Of a stretch of DNA of 64,000 nucleotides, positions 1 to 11,566 are shown piece by piece. The position numbers and the translations under genes are program-made. Location: contig PMLJ01000033.1 in assembly GCA_003158855.1 (NCBI GenBank), positions 1 to 64,000 of the forward strand. The letters are read 5' to 3'. Below the pieces are notes generated by a model. It was not told where the DNA came from. It ran no database searches and saw only the letters and a list, made by a program, of their open reading frames with translations. Source of the stretch: Acidimicrobiaceae bacterium (GTDB lineage Bacteria; Actinomycetota; Acidimicrobiia; Acidimicrobiales; RAAP-2). Positions within the stretch are counted from its first letter, which is position 1, and each line of letters opens with the position of its first letter.

Positions 1-1448
1 GCTCTGGCCGTGATCGCTTCGTACGCACGGGCCAGACGTAGCATCGACAGCTCGCCCCACGGCGCTCCGACGATCTGGAGGCCGACGGGCAAGCCGTCCG
101 ACAGGCCGGCCGGGATCGAAACCCCGGGCAGGCCGGCCATGTTTACGGGCAGGGTGCATGCGTCCGAGAGGTACATCGCGACCGGATCTTCGACCCTCGC
201 GCCGAAGGGGAATGCGACGGTCGGGCTCGTCGGCGCGCAGATCGCATCGAAACCGGCTGCCCAGACGGCGTCGAAATCCTCCTTGATGAGAGTTCGCACC
301 TTCTGGGCCTTGAGGTAGTAGGCGTCGTAGTAGCCCGCCGAAAGCGCGTACGTGCCGAGCATGATCCGCCGCTTGACTTCTGGGCCGAAGCCTTCGCCGC
401 GGGTGCGCAGGTAGTCGGCGATGAACTCGCCGGAGCTGCGGTCGGCAAAGCCGTACTTGACGCCGTCATAGCGGGCCAGGTTGGAGCTGCATTCGGCCGG
501 GGCGATGATGTAGTAAGTGGCGAGGCCGTATTCCGTGTGGGGCAGTGACACTTCCTCGACCCTGGCGCCCGCGGCTTCCATGGCCGCCAGGGCCTCCCGG
601 ACCCGCGCCGCCACGCCCGGCTCCATGCCCTCGACGAAATACTCGCGCGGCAGGGCGATGCGCCGGCCACGCAGGTACGAGGCCGCTTCGTCGTCGCCGT
701 CGGGGAGCGCGAGCAGCTCGTCGGGCACGGGGATCGGAGCCGAAGTGGCGTCCCGCTCGTCGCGGCCGGAAACGGCGTGCAGCAGCAGCGAGGCGTCGCG
801 GGCATCGCGGGCGAAAGGCCCAATCTGATCGAGCGAACTCGCGAACGCGACGATGCCGTAGCGACTGACCCGGCCGTAGGTGGGTTTGAGCCCGACGACG
901 CCGCAGAGCGAGGCCGGCTGGCGGATGCTCCCTCCGGTATCCGTGCCGATCGCCAGCGGCGAGTGGAAAGCGGCCACCGCGGCCGCGGATCCGCCCGAGC
1001 TGCCGCCGGGAACGCGGTCGAGTGCCCACGGGTTCGCCGTGGGCCCGAACGATGAGTGCTCGGTGGACGAGCCCATGGCGAACTCGTCGAGGTTCGTCTT
1101 TCCCACCGGCACCGCGCCGGCCGCAATCAGGCGGTCGATGACCGTCGCGTTGTACGGGGGCCGCCAGCCTTCGAGGATCTTCGACGAGCACGTCGTCGGA
1201 ATGCCGGTCTGGCACATGTTGTCCTTGATGGCGATGGGCACACCCGCGAGGGGCCCCACGACTTCCCCGCGCGCGACGCGCTCGTCGATTGACGCCGCAG
1301 TCGCGCGCGCGCCTTCCTCGTCGACGTAGAGAAAGACGTTGAGCTCTTCGTTGCGCGCGCGGATCGCGCCCAGCGAGTTGTCGAGCTCAGCGGTCGCCGA
1401 CGACTCGCCACTCTGAACTTCGCGCGCGATGTCTTGGGCGGTCTTCAC
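1..1448 (-). CDS. gatA: Aspartyl/glutamyl-tRNA amidotransferase subunit A (partial, C-terminus beyond the left edge)
   Basis: GatA is the glutaminase/amidase subunit of GatCAB. It releases ammonia from glutamine to convert Glu-tRNA(Gln) and Asp-tRNA(Asn) to the amide forms. The minus-strand frame is open from 1448 to the window edge (about 482 codons, so nearly full length). It shows the amidase signature: a VPIAIKDN segment with the catalytic Lys, GGSSGGS with the cis-Ser, and GTDTGGSIRQPA with the nucleophilic Ser. The GTG start at 1448 overlaps the gatC stop by four bases (GTGA), which suggests translational coupling. gatB is not visible. The presence of gatCA implies indirect amidation for Gln- and/or Asn-tRNA. 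Confidence 0.95.
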   Translation of the reverse strand, partial: MKTAQDIAREVQSGESSATAELDNSLGAIRARNEELNVFLYVDEEGARATAASIDERVARGEVVGPLAGVPIAIKDNMCQTGIPTTCSSKILEGWRPPYNATVIDRLIAAGAVPVGKTNLDEFAMGSSTEHSSFGPTANPWALDRVPGGSSGGSAAAVAAFHSPLAIGTDTGGSIRQPASLCGVVGLKPTYGRVSRYGIVAFASSLDQIGPFARDARDASLLLHAVSGRDERDATSAPIPVPDELLALPDGDDEAASYLRGRRIALPREYFVEGMEPGVAARVREALAAMEAAGARVEEVSLPHTEYGLATYYIIAPAECSSNLARYDGVKYGFADRSSGEFIADYLRTRGEGFGPEVKRRIMLGTYALSAGYYDAYYLKAQKVRTLIKEDFDAVWAAGFDAICAPTSPTVAFPFGARVEDPVAMYLSDACTLPVNMAGLPGVSIPAGLSDGLPVGLQIVGAPWGELSMLRLARAYEAITAR

Positions 1449-1747
1449 GGGGCTTCTCCCATGATCCGGGGAACGGCAAAACGTCCCTCTTCGGTGTCCG
1501 GGGCCATGGCGAGCACCACGTCGCGATCGAGGCTAGGACGCACGACATCGTCGCGCACGACGTTGATCAGACCGAACGGGTGGGCGGTCGCGATGACGTC
1601 ATCCAGATTGAGCGTGCTCATGTCGTTCGCGTGCTCGAGGATCTGGCCGAGCTGAGTGGTGAACAGGTCGAGCTCCTCGTCGGTCAGGGACAGGCGGGCA
1701 AGTTTAGCGACCTTGGCCACGTCTTCTCGACGTAGGGGCGACGTCAT
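1445..1747 (-). CDS. gatC: Aspartyl/glutamyl-tRNA amidotransferase subunit C
   Basis: A protein of 100 aa, the usual GatC length. It carries the family pattern: an N-terminal LRREDVAKVAKLARLSLT helix, then a DEELDLFTTQLGQIL segment, and a C-terminal region rich in Asp and Arg ending near VPRIMGE. GatC wraps around GatA and stabilises the GatCAB amidotransferase. Its ATG overlaps the stop of the upstream esterase gene (ATGA, 1744-1747), and its own stop overlaps the gatA start, so the three genes are probably translated from one mRNA. The assignment rests on these motifs and the adjacency to gatA. Confidence 0.95.
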   Translation of the reverse strand: MTSPLRREDVAKVAKLARLSLTDEELDLFTTQLGQILEHANDMSTLNLDDVIATAHPFGLINVVRDDVVRPSLDRDVVLAMAPDTEEGRFAVPRIMGEAP

Positions 1748-2499
1748 GATTTCAAGACGGAATCGAGAAAGGACACGGTGGCCGACTCGACGAGTTCCTG
1801 GTCGTTGTCCATCGTGGCGACGTGGTACGACTCCTCGAGCCAGATTCTTTCCACCGGACCAGCGACCTTCGCGACGATGTCATCGCCGTTGTCGGACGTG
1901 ACGACGTGGTCGTCGCGACTCGAGAGCAGCAGCGACGGCGTCTTGATCTTCGACAGGCCGGCGTTGACGCCCTTCACGGCCTCGAAAAGGCTCTGCGCGC
2001 AGGCGAGCGGGGTCGCGTCGTAGGAGGCCTCCACCGAACCCTCCTTCTTGATGTCCGAACCAATCGAATCGATGGTCTCGAGGCCGGCTTCGAGGAGCGC
2101 AATCAGACCGTCGACCATCTCTTGAACGGGGGGCTTCACCAGGGGATTGATGAACACGCAGCAGGCGACGTCAGGTCGAACCTCGGCGACATGGGCTGTG
2201 AGCCCACCGCCCATCGAGAGTCCGACGACGGCGACCGATGCACAGCGCGAGCGAAGGTCGTCGTAGGCGGCCTCGGCCGCGCCCGACCAGTCGGTCCAGG
2301 TCGTGGTCATCATGTCCTCGATGGTCGTGCCGTGCCCCGGCAGGCGCGGAAGCTCCACGCTGTAGCCGGCTCCGGCGATTCGCTCGGCGAGCGAACGCAT
2401 GGAAGCGGGATTGCCGGTGAACCCGTGCAAGACCAGCACGCCCAGCGGGCCATTGTCGGCGGAATACGACTCGCAACCGGGCATAATCTCAGTAGTCAT
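1744..2499 (-). CDS. Alpha/beta-hydrolase carboxylesterase (Est30 / monoacylglycerol lipase type)
   Basis: A cytoplasmic serine esterase of 251 aa. VLVLHGFTGN near residues 22-30 forms the oxyanion region, GLSMG places the nucleophile at Ser95, RDDHVV supplies the acid near Asp196/197, and SYHVAT places the His at 226. The order and spacing fit the EstB/Est30 carboxylesterase group, which cleaves short and medium acyl esters; the natural substrate is unknown. The frame extends far upstream inside the neighbouring transporter gene. The ATG at 2499 is preferred because the family similarity starts there, with TLTV-like hydrolase core sequence following directly. It overlaps gatC and follows the exporter gene by 23 bases. 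Confidence 0.88.
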   Translation of the reverse strand: MTTEIMPGCESYSADNGPLGVLVLHGFTGNPASMRSLAERIAGAGYSVELPRLPGHGTTIEDMMTTTWTDWSGAAEAAYDDLRSRCASVAVVGLSMGGGLTAHVAEVRPDVACCVFINPLVKPPVQEMVDGLIALLEAGLETIDSIGSDIKKEGSVEASYDATPLACAQSLFEAVKGVNAGLSKIKTPSLLLSSRDDHVVTSDNGDDIVAKVAGPVERIWLEESYHVATMDNDQELVESATVSFLDSVLKS

Positions 2500-2522
2500 A
2501 GGGTTCAAGACTACCGGCAGAA

Positions 2523-4133
2523 CTAGCGCGAGCGTTGCGCGCGTTCGCGAGGGACCGATCGGATGAAGAACGCCGCGATCACTCCCACGGCCCCGACGCA
2601 GGCCCCGATCAAGAACGGCAGTTGGAAGGTCTCGAGCAGTGCGGGTCCCGGTTTCGCGTTCACGAGACCGTGGCGTCGAACGAGCGCCTGCTGCACGGTC
2701 TCCAGTATCTGAATCCCGGCGACCTCGCCCACCTGGGTAGCGAGCATCTGCGCGGCGGACATGACGCCGAACTCGCTGGTGAGAACCTCGTTGGCCATCA
2801 CGGAACTCGTCGACGGCATTGCGGTGCCCATGCCGAGCCCCGAAAGACCCAGCGCGATGGCGATGAACCACGCACCCGAGCTCGGATGGAGCATCGCGAA
2901 GAACGCGAGCGAGGTCGTGAGAAAGGCCGCCCCCGCGAAGGCGCTCACGCGCTCCCCGATTCGAATCGCGACGTAACCGGCGATCGGCGAACAGAGCGAG
3001 AACGTGATGGGGCGGGCTATCGCGAGGGCTCCGACCCGGGGAATCGAATAGCCGTATCCCTGCTCCATCAGTAGGGGAAAGAGGAAGAAGGCCCCGAAGT
3101 AGGCGAAGTTCGCCGACCCGCGAAGGATCATCGGCATGACGAAGTTGCGCCGGGCGAAGTAGCGCGCCGGAATGAGGGGGTTCTCGGCGTGGCGGATCCG
3201 GTGCACGAAGAGGGCGGTCATCGCGGCCGAGACGGCGAAGCAGCCGATCGTCAAGGAGCTGCTCCATCCGGCCGATGGCCCGATCGAAAGGCCGAGCATC
3301 AGTGTGCCCACGGCGAACGAGAGCGACCAGCTTCCTATCCAGTCCATCTTCTTGAACTGGAGCCGGGCCTCGGCCTTCTTCTGGACCTCCTCATCGTCGA
3401 AGCCGCGCCGGCGCGGCAGGAGGATGACGACCACGATCAGCGCCAGCGCGATGAGCGCCAGCTGGAACCAGAACAGCGCCCGCCACCCGAAGGCCGCGAT
3501 GATGGGCGAACCCAGCGAGACGCCAATGACCGGACCGCCCGCACCGATCAGCGACCACCACCCCATGGCCTTCACGCGTTCTTGGGGGCTGAAGACCATG
3601 TTGATCAGCGCGCCGGACGCGGTCCCGGTCGCCGCGCCCTGCACGCCGTCGAGGGTTCTGGCAAAGAGGAGCATGTCCACGTTGTGCGACAAGGCGGTCA
3701 GGATCGCCGACACCATCGCCCCCACGAGACCGAACAGGTAGAGCCGGCGGTGCCCGTAGATGTCGCCGGTCTTGCCGAGGATGGGGGCGGCGAGCCCGTA
3801 CGCGAGAAGCGGCCCGACCATCGTCCAGGTGAGCACCGTCACGCTCGTGTGGAACTGCGTCGCCACCGTTGGCAGGGCGACGATGAAGACCGTGAACGTG
3901 AAGTTGAGCGCGAACAGGCCCGCGAGCAGCGACCACAGCACCCACCACTGGTACCGGCTCGACCCCTCGGCCCTCGCCTGCACCCTCGCTCGCAGGAGCA
4001 AGATCCAGTTGAGGTCGCTTCCCGCCTCGGTACCCATGGTGCCAAAGGCAGCGCTGCCCGGGTCGGTTCGAGCGTTGAGAAGACCCTCGGCATCCTCGCG
4101 GTCGAGATGCGCCCGTGGACGCGGTTCGCTCAC
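2523..4133 (-). CDS. MFS transporter, DHA2 (14-TMS) drug:H+ antiporter family
   Basis: A membrane protein of 536 aa with a soluble N-terminal stretch of about 65 residues followed by about 14 hydrophobic segments. The MFS motif A-like loop appears as GKTGDIYGHRRLY after the second helix, and the motif C-like ALIALALIVVVILLP region lies mid-protein. DHA2 members export lipophilic cations, antibiotics or fatty-acid derivatives using proton motive force; the substrate cannot be told here. The start overlaps the SDR stop by four bases (ATGA at 4130-4133), so it is co-transcribed with a dehydrogenase and an esterase. That context would suit modification and export of a small lipophilic molecule, which is an inference. 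Confidence 0.9.
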   Translation of the reverse strand: MSEPRPRAHLDREDAEGLLNARTDPGSAAFGTMGTEAGSDLNWILLLRARVQARAEGSSRYQWWVLWSLLAGLFALNFTFTVFIVALPTVATQFHTSVTVLTWTMVGPLLAYGLAAPILGKTGDIYGHRRLYLFGLVGAMVSAILTALSHNVDMLLFARTLDGVQGAATGTASGALINMVFSPQERVKAMGWWSLIGAGGPVIGVSLGSPIIAAFGWRALFWFQLALIALALIVVVILLPRRRGFDDEEVQKKAEARLQFKKMDWIGSWSLSFAVGTLMLGLSIGPSAGWSSSLTIGCFAVSAAMTALFVHRIRHAENPLIPARYFARRNFVMPMILRGSANFAYFGAFFLFPLLMEQGYGYSIPRVGALAIARPITFSLCSPIAGYVAIRIGERVSAFAGAAFLTTSLAFFAMLHPSSGAWFIAIALGLSGLGMGTAMPSTSSVMANEVLTSEFGVMSAAQMLATQVGEVAGIQILETVQQALVRRHGLVNAKPGPALLETFQLPFLIGACVGAVGVIAAFFIRSVPRERAQRSR

Positions 4134-5008
4134 GTGAGCAGCGTGGGCAGCTGCCGGGCGAGCTCGGCGACCTCCCAGCGGTCGTTCTTCTCAAGGGTCT
4201 CGGTCATGGTCCAGTTCTGGAACCTTCGGACCGTGCCGCCCTGCACGAAGAACACCTGACCGGTGAACTCGCAGTCCTCCATGGCGAGGGTCGCGACGAG
4301 TGGCGAGATGTTCCCCGGATCCCAGACGTCGAAGACCGCGGCGTCGGCGGGCTTGACGACGTGGTCGGAAAGGCCCGGGGTCGATTTGGTCATTCGAGTC
4401 CGCGCCGCCGGGGCAATGGCGTTGGCCCGCACGCCGTAGCGCCCGAGCTCTTCGGCGATGATCACGGTGAATGCCGCGATGCCCGCCTTCGCCGCCCCGT
4501 AGTTCGATTGGCCGACATTGCCAATGAGCCCTGATGTTGACGACGTGTTGATAATCGAAGCCTTGACGGTCTTGCCAGCCTTGGCCTGCTCGCGCCAGTG
4601 GTTGGCGGCGTGGCGGGTGGGCACGAAGTGACCCTTCAAGTGCACGTGGATCACCGAGTCCCAGTCATCTTCGCTCAGATTCACGAGCACGCGGTCGCGC
4701 AGGATTCCTGCGTTGTTCACGAGCACGTGCAGGTCGCCGAAGGCGTCGAGCGCACTCTGAACCAGGCGGGCGCCGCCTTCCCACTGCGCCACGTCATCGT
4801 GGTTCGCCACCGCGTCGCCGCCCATGGCCTTAATCTCGGCGACGACCTCTTCGGCCGGTGAGGCAGACATCACGGATCCGTCGAGGGCCCCGCCCAGGTC
4901 GTTCACGACAACCTTCGCTCCTTCAGCGGCGAAGAGCAGCGCGTGTTCCCGGCCAATGCCTCGTCCCGCGCCGGTGATAATGGCCACACGACCCTCAAGT
5001 GCGCCCAC
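4130..5008 (-). CDS. Short-chain dehydrogenase/reductase (3-oxoacyl / hydroxysteroid dehydrogenase-like)
   Basis: A protein of 292 aa with a classical SDR fold: TGAGRGIG at residues 12-19 (cofactor binding), NNAG at 98-101, Ser157, Tyr170 and Lys174 as the catalytic set. The acidic residue after the second strand (VVVNDLGG) suggests NAD(H). The long C-terminal part with FDVWDPGNISPLVATL resembles SDRs linked to the HSD17B4 (peroxisomal multifunctional enzyme) group, so a 3-hydroxyacyl-CoA or steroid substrate is plausible. GTG at 5008 is chosen because a G-rich ribosome-binding site (GGGGGG) lies six bases upstream and similarity starts there; the open frame continues to 5158 without support. 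Confidence 0.88.
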   Translation of the reverse strand: MGALEGRVAIITGAGRGIGREHALLFAAEGAKVVVNDLGGALDGSVMSASPAEEVVAEIKAMGGDAVANHDDVAQWEGGARLVQSALDAFGDLHVLVNNAGILRDRVLVNLSEDDWDSVIHVHLKGHFVPTRHAANHWREQAKAGKTVKASIINTSSTSGLIGNVGQSNYGAAKAGIAAFTVIIAEELGRYGVRANAIAPAARTRMTKSTPGLSDHVVKPADAAVFDVWDPGNISPLVATLAMEDCEFTGQVFFVQGGTVRRFQNWTMTETLEKNDRWEVAELARQLPTLLT

Positions 5009-5073
5009 GGTGATCCCCCCAAGAAAGAAAGTCGTGCCTCGATTGTAACGACGATTGGAAGAGTTACGAGGGC

Positions 5074-5364
5074 CTAGCCGCGACGACGGAAGTAGGGCCG
5101 ACGCGCGTGAGCGTGATAGTGATCGGGAATGTTGCGCATGTGATCGTCGAGGGACCAATTGCCCTCACCGAGCACTCGGTCGGCCACGCGGCCCAGACTC
5201 TCTTGAAGCGTCTGCTTCACATCCTCGGGCGGCGTGGGGCTGTGAACGCGCCACACCACCATCGGCACGAGGCAGATCTCGCAGTCGGCTATCCAGCAGG
5301 TTTCGTCCTCGAAGTAGCGCGTGCTGATGATCGCCGCTTCACAGAGGTCGCAGTCCGCGCTCAT
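5074..5364 (-). CDS. Small Cys/His-rich protein, HIT-like
   Basis: A protein of 96 aa. It has CDLC near the N-terminus, then CWIADCEICLVPMVVWRVH and a C-terminal IPDHYHAHARR. The paired Cys motifs and the His-x-His pattern resemble a compact HIT/GalT-type metal site. I recognise this only as a conserved-looking small family, not as a characterised enzyme, and no catalytic HxHxHxx triad of true HIT hydrolases is complete. The ATG overlaps the stop of the upstream PASTA receptor gene (ATGA at 5361-5364), so translation is probably coupled to it. A longer frame reaching 6108 is only antisense-frame noise within the receptor gene. Confidence 0.75.
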   Translation of the reverse strand: MSADCDLCEAAIISTRYFEDETCWIADCEICLVPMVVWRVHSPTPPEDVKQTLQESLGRVADRVLGEGNWSLDDHMRNIPDHYHAHARRPYFRRRG

Positions 5365-7256
5365 TCCCTGACGTTCAAGATCACCGTCGAGTGCCACTTC
5401 ACCATGGTGCCCGCGGCCGGAACCGTTGAAACGACCGACTTCCACGCTGTCGTACCCGCCCCCGGTCCCTTCGTGGAGAAGTAGAGCTGCGCCTTGCGCA
5501 TGGCGGCGTAGACCTGAGCCTGGTTCATCCCGGCGAGGTTGGGCACCGCACGCGGGCCCTCTCCCGCGAGGGTTGTGGTTGTCGTTGAAGTCGACGTCGT
5601 GGTCGTGGTCGGCGGCGTGGTCGTGGTCGTGGTCGGCGTCGTAGTGGTCGTGGTCCCCGAGGAGGGTCCGGGTCCGGTGCTGATCACGAGGCTCAACCTC
5701 GAGCCCGCCGGCACCGCCAACGGATTGACCGTCTTGCCGAAGAGGACCTCGGCGATGACTCCCGATGCGACGCGCGTGCTCGCCATGGACGTCGCGCACG
5801 TCGCGCTGATCTGCAGCGTCTTCAACTTCGCGGTGGCCGCGGCGCAGGTTTCGCCGATCAACGACGTGGGCAACGTCTCCGATGCGGGACCCTTTGACAT
5901 GTCGACCGTGATGGCGAGTCCAGTTTTCGCACTCGTCCCTTGCGCGGGCGACTGGGAGACGATCTGGCCCTTGGGCACCGTGGTCGAATTGACCTGCGTC
6001 ACGGTGAGCACGAACCCGTCGCCCTTCAGTTTCGCGGATGCCTGAGCAAGGGTCGAGCCGACGAGTTGGGGAACGGTGTGCTTCTGGCTGAAGACGCCGA
6101 GCTTCCACGCGGTGCCGCCGCCGACTCCGGCGAGAACGATGAGGATCGCCGCGGCGACGAAGGCGATGCGTTGCTTTCGGGGCGGGCGCGACGGTGGAAG
6201 CGCGTCAAAGCCTCTTGGTGCCGATGGGCGCGTCGACGCGAAACTACGCGCAACCGAGGCTGGCTCGGTCCCGGGCCGCGGGGCCTGGGGCCTGGGGAAC
6301 TGCGGCGTCGTCGCCTGCACGGACCGCGTTCCGACGATCTGGTCCGGCGAAGGCGGTCGAAAGCCGATGGACGTCCGCGGCTCAGCAAGCGGGAACTGCG
6401 CCAAGAGCGGCATGTCGCCTTGACGCGTGCGCACGACGAGCGGAGCCGAGTCACTGACGACCGCACTGAGCCGGCTCGAGAACTGCTCCGCGGTGAGGCG
6501 CAGCCGCGAATCCGACACTGCCGCCTGGGCGAGAAGCATGTCAAGGGTGCCGAGTTCAATGCGCACGGGGAGCGGCGTGTTGATCCGCGCGCGCAGCATC
6601 GCCTCGGGAGTCGTACCGTCAAACGCGGACGAGCCCGTCGCCGCCTCAAAGAGGATGAGCGCCAGCGCGTAGACGTCCGATTCCGGTCCAGCTTTCTCGC
6701 CCACCGCCTGTTCGGGACTCATGTAGCGCGTGTCATCGAGAGTCAGTTGCTCACGATAGGGATTTCCGAGACCCGCGAGGGCGATGTCGCTCACGCGCAC
6801 CCGGCCCTCGGCGTCGAAGAGCAGCTTGCTCGGCGAGAGCTCACCATGGACGAAGGCGTTGGCGTGAACGTAACTGAGCGCGCCCGCGACGTCGCGGCCA
6901 AGGCGCGCCACGTCATCGATATCGAGCGTTCTTCCGGCGCGCAGAACATCTTCCAGCGAGCCGCCAGAAAGATACTCGGTGATCATGAAGATGGCACCCG
7001 ACTCCTGGCCGCCGTCAAAGACCCGGGCGAGGTGCGGATGGCTGAGGGTGGCGGCACGCACGATGCGATCGCGAAACGCCCGGCGGACGTCCTCGTGAGC
7101 CGCCAGGGAGGGCAGGAGGACCTTCACCGCGACCGTTCGGCTCAGTGAGAGGTCCTCGGCGCTGTAGACCTCCGCGGTCTGGCCGACGCCCAGCAACTCG
7201 ATGATGCGATAACGACCCGCGAGGTCGTGTCCGGAGGCAAAAGTTGAAGGAAGCAT
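5361..7256 (-). CDS. PASTA-domain receptor with degenerate Ser/Thr kinase domain (probable pseudokinase)
   Basis: A protein of 631 aa. Residues 14-260 form a PknB-like kinase domain, 300-360 a Pro-rich linker, 361-385 one transmembrane helix, and the outside part has PASTA-like units at about 393-457, 458-528 and 568-631, with a Thr-rich stretch at 535-563 before the last. The Gly-loop (GVGQTAEVY), Lys45 (VAVKV) and the YMSPEQ/SDVYALALILFE motifs remain. The catalytic loop reads HGELSPSK (137-144) where active kinases have HRDLKPxN, so the Asp, Lys and Asn are Glu, Ser and Lys; the DFG site reads SDIAL with Asp157 kept. PASTA domains bind muropeptides or lipid II, so an envelope-sensing or scaffold role is likely. 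ATG at 7256 is the first start before the conserved domain. Confidence 0.9.
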   Translation of the reverse strand: MLPSTFASGHDLAGRYRIIELLGVGQTAEVYSAEDLSLSRTVAVKVLLPSLAAHEDVRRAFRDRIVRAATLSHPHLARVFDGGQESGAIFMITEYLSGGSLEDVLRAGRTLDIDDVARLGRDVAGALSYVHANAFVHGELSPSKLLFDAEGRVRVSDIALAGLGNPYREQLTLDDTRYMSPEQAVGEKAGPESDVYALALILFEAATGSSAFDGTTPEAMLRARINTPLPVRIELGTLDMLLAQAAVSDSRLRLTAEQFSSRLSAVVSDSAPLVVRTRQGDMPLLAQFPLAEPRTSIGFRPPSPDQIVGTRSVQATTPQFPRPQAPRPGTEPASVARSFASTRPSAPRGFDALPPSRPPRKQRIAFVAAAILIVLAGVGGGTAWKLGVFSQKHTVPQLVGSTLAQASAKLKGDGFVLTVTQVNSTTVPKGQIVSQSPAQGTSAKTGLAITVDMSKGPASETLPTSLIGETCAAATAKLKTLQISATCATSMASTRVASGVIAEVLFGKTVNPLAVPAGSRLSLVISTGPGPSSGTTTTTTPTTTTTTPPTTTTTSTSTTTTTLAGEGPRAVPNLAGMNQAQVYAAMRKAQLYFSTKGPGAGTTAWKSVVSTVPAAGTMVKWHSTVILNVRE

Positions 7257-7284
7257 TAGCGCTACTAACCCTAGTAAGGACTGG

Positions 7285-10373
<3,089 letters not shown>

Positions 10374-10402
10374 CGGACCAGTCTGCCAGCCCGAAGCGAC
10401 TT

Positions 10403-11566
10403 CTATGCCCCGGTCGTCAAGCGGTAGACGACAGACGACAGAATGCCAATCAGGGCAGAGACCTCCTCTGAGGTGGTCTCTGGACCCATGCTGAGTCGGA
10501 GCGATCCCCTCGCGCGCTCGAGCGACATCCCCATGGCCGCGAGGACGTGGCTCGAAACCCCGGCTCCGCTCGAGCAGCTCGACGCCGCCGACACGCAGAC
10601 ACCCTCTTGATCCAGCAGGAACAGCAGTTCGTCGCTGGCGATGCCCTCGAAGGTGACGTGCACGGTGCCCGGCACCTTGCCCGCCCCCGGGGCCGTGATC
10701 TCGCACCCGGGCAGGAAGCTCAGGGCGGCGCACAGCTGAAGTTGGAAGTCGATGACCCGATCGTTCACGTCGGCGAGCTCCTCCGCGGTGATCCGCACCG
10801 CCTCGGCGAGCCCCACGCACGCCGCGACATCGACGGTGCCGCCACGGTGGCCGCGCTCCTGGCCCCCACCCGGCACCATCGCGTCGAGCGCGATGTCGCT
10901 TCGAAGAATCAGGGCGCCACTGTTGACCGGCCCACCGATCTTGTGAGCGCAGAGCGAGATCATGTCGGTCGTCGCCGTGAGCATCGGCAGGTAGAGCCAA
11001 GGGGCCGCGGCGACCGCGTCGGTGTGGGTCAGCACTCCGTTCGGCACCGCGTTCGCCAGGGCGCTCACGCCATCAAGCGGCTGACAGATCCCGGTCTCGT
11101 TGTTGACGCTCATGACGCTCACGATCGCCACGTCGGTGTCGAGCGCCTGGCGGAGCGATTCGAAATCGAGGAGTCCCTCGTGGTCGACGTCGACGTAGCG
11201 CACCGAGACGTTCTCGAAGTCGCGCGCCATCATCTCGGCGGCGTCGATCACGGCGTGGTGCTCGATGCGCGAAATCACAATCGCGCTCTTCTCGTGGGTG
11301 CGACGGTGGTGGTGGGTGACGCCCGCGATCGCCAGGTGGCACGATTCGGTGCCGCCGGCGGTGAAGATGACGCCGCCGGGCTTGGCTCCGACGAATTCGG
11401 CGACCTGATCCCGAGCCTCTTCAACTGCCCGGCGAGCCTCGCGGGCGGCGCGGTGACTTCCCGAAGGGTTGCCCACGACGCCGTGCATCCATGGTTCCAT
11501 CGCCGCCACCACTTCATCGCGGCGAGGCGCGGAAGCGGCGTGGTCGAAGTAGTACTGAGCGCTCAT
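10403..11566 (-). CDS. Cysteine desulfurase (IscS/NifS-like), sulfur donor for tRNA thiolation
   Basis: A PLP enzyme of 387 aa that takes sulfur from cysteine as a persulfide. It has the class V aminotransferase pattern: N-terminal YFDHAASAP, GGTES, VNNETG, HTDAVAAAPW, the PLP lysine in CAHKIGGPVNSGAL (Lys209), the RGGTVDVAACVGLA segment, and the active-site cysteine in SAASSCSSG (Cys331). The loop after Lys209 lacks the common GPKG spelling. The gene lies 29 bases upstream of mnmA and is the likely donor for it; no iscU or sufU is visible, so a dedicated tRNA-thiolation role is more likely than general Fe-S assembly (inference). Start ATG overlaps the upstream dehydrogenase stop. Confidence 0.93.
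   Translation of the reverse strand: MSAQYYFDHAASAPRRDEVVAAMEPWMHGVVGNPSGSHRAAREARRAVEEARDQVAEFVGAKPGGVIFTAGGTESCHLAIAGVTHHHRRTHEKSAIVISRIEHHAVIDAAEMMARDFENVSVRYVDVDHEGLLDFESLRQALDTDVAIVSVMSVNNETGICQPLDGVSALANAVPNGVLTHTDAVAAAPWLYLPMLTATTDMISLCAHKIGGPVNSGALILRSDIALDAMVPGGGQERGHRGGTVDVAACVGLAEAVRITAEELADVNDRVIDFQLQLCAALSFLPGCEITAPGAGKVPGTVHVTFEGIASDELLFLLDQEGVCVSAASSCSSGAGVSSHVLAAMGMSLERARGSLRLSMGPETTSEEVSALIGILSSVVYRLTTGA

Noticed and set aside
3189-4259. Frame of 356 aa opposite the DHA2 exporter
   Set aside because: Asp/Arg/His-rich shadow typical of antisense high-GC coding sequence; the exporter frame is clearly real.
5577-5663. Low-complexity repeat that could pass for a tandem-repeat array
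   Set aside because: It is the Thr-rich linker (residues about 535-563) of the PASTA receptor, encoded by ACC/ACG/ACA codons, and lies inside the frame.
10403-11566. Selenocysteine lyase or SufS role for the cysteine desulfurase
   Set aside because: The adjacency to mnmA and the IscS/NifS-like active-site loop favour tRNA thiolation; no suf genes are near.
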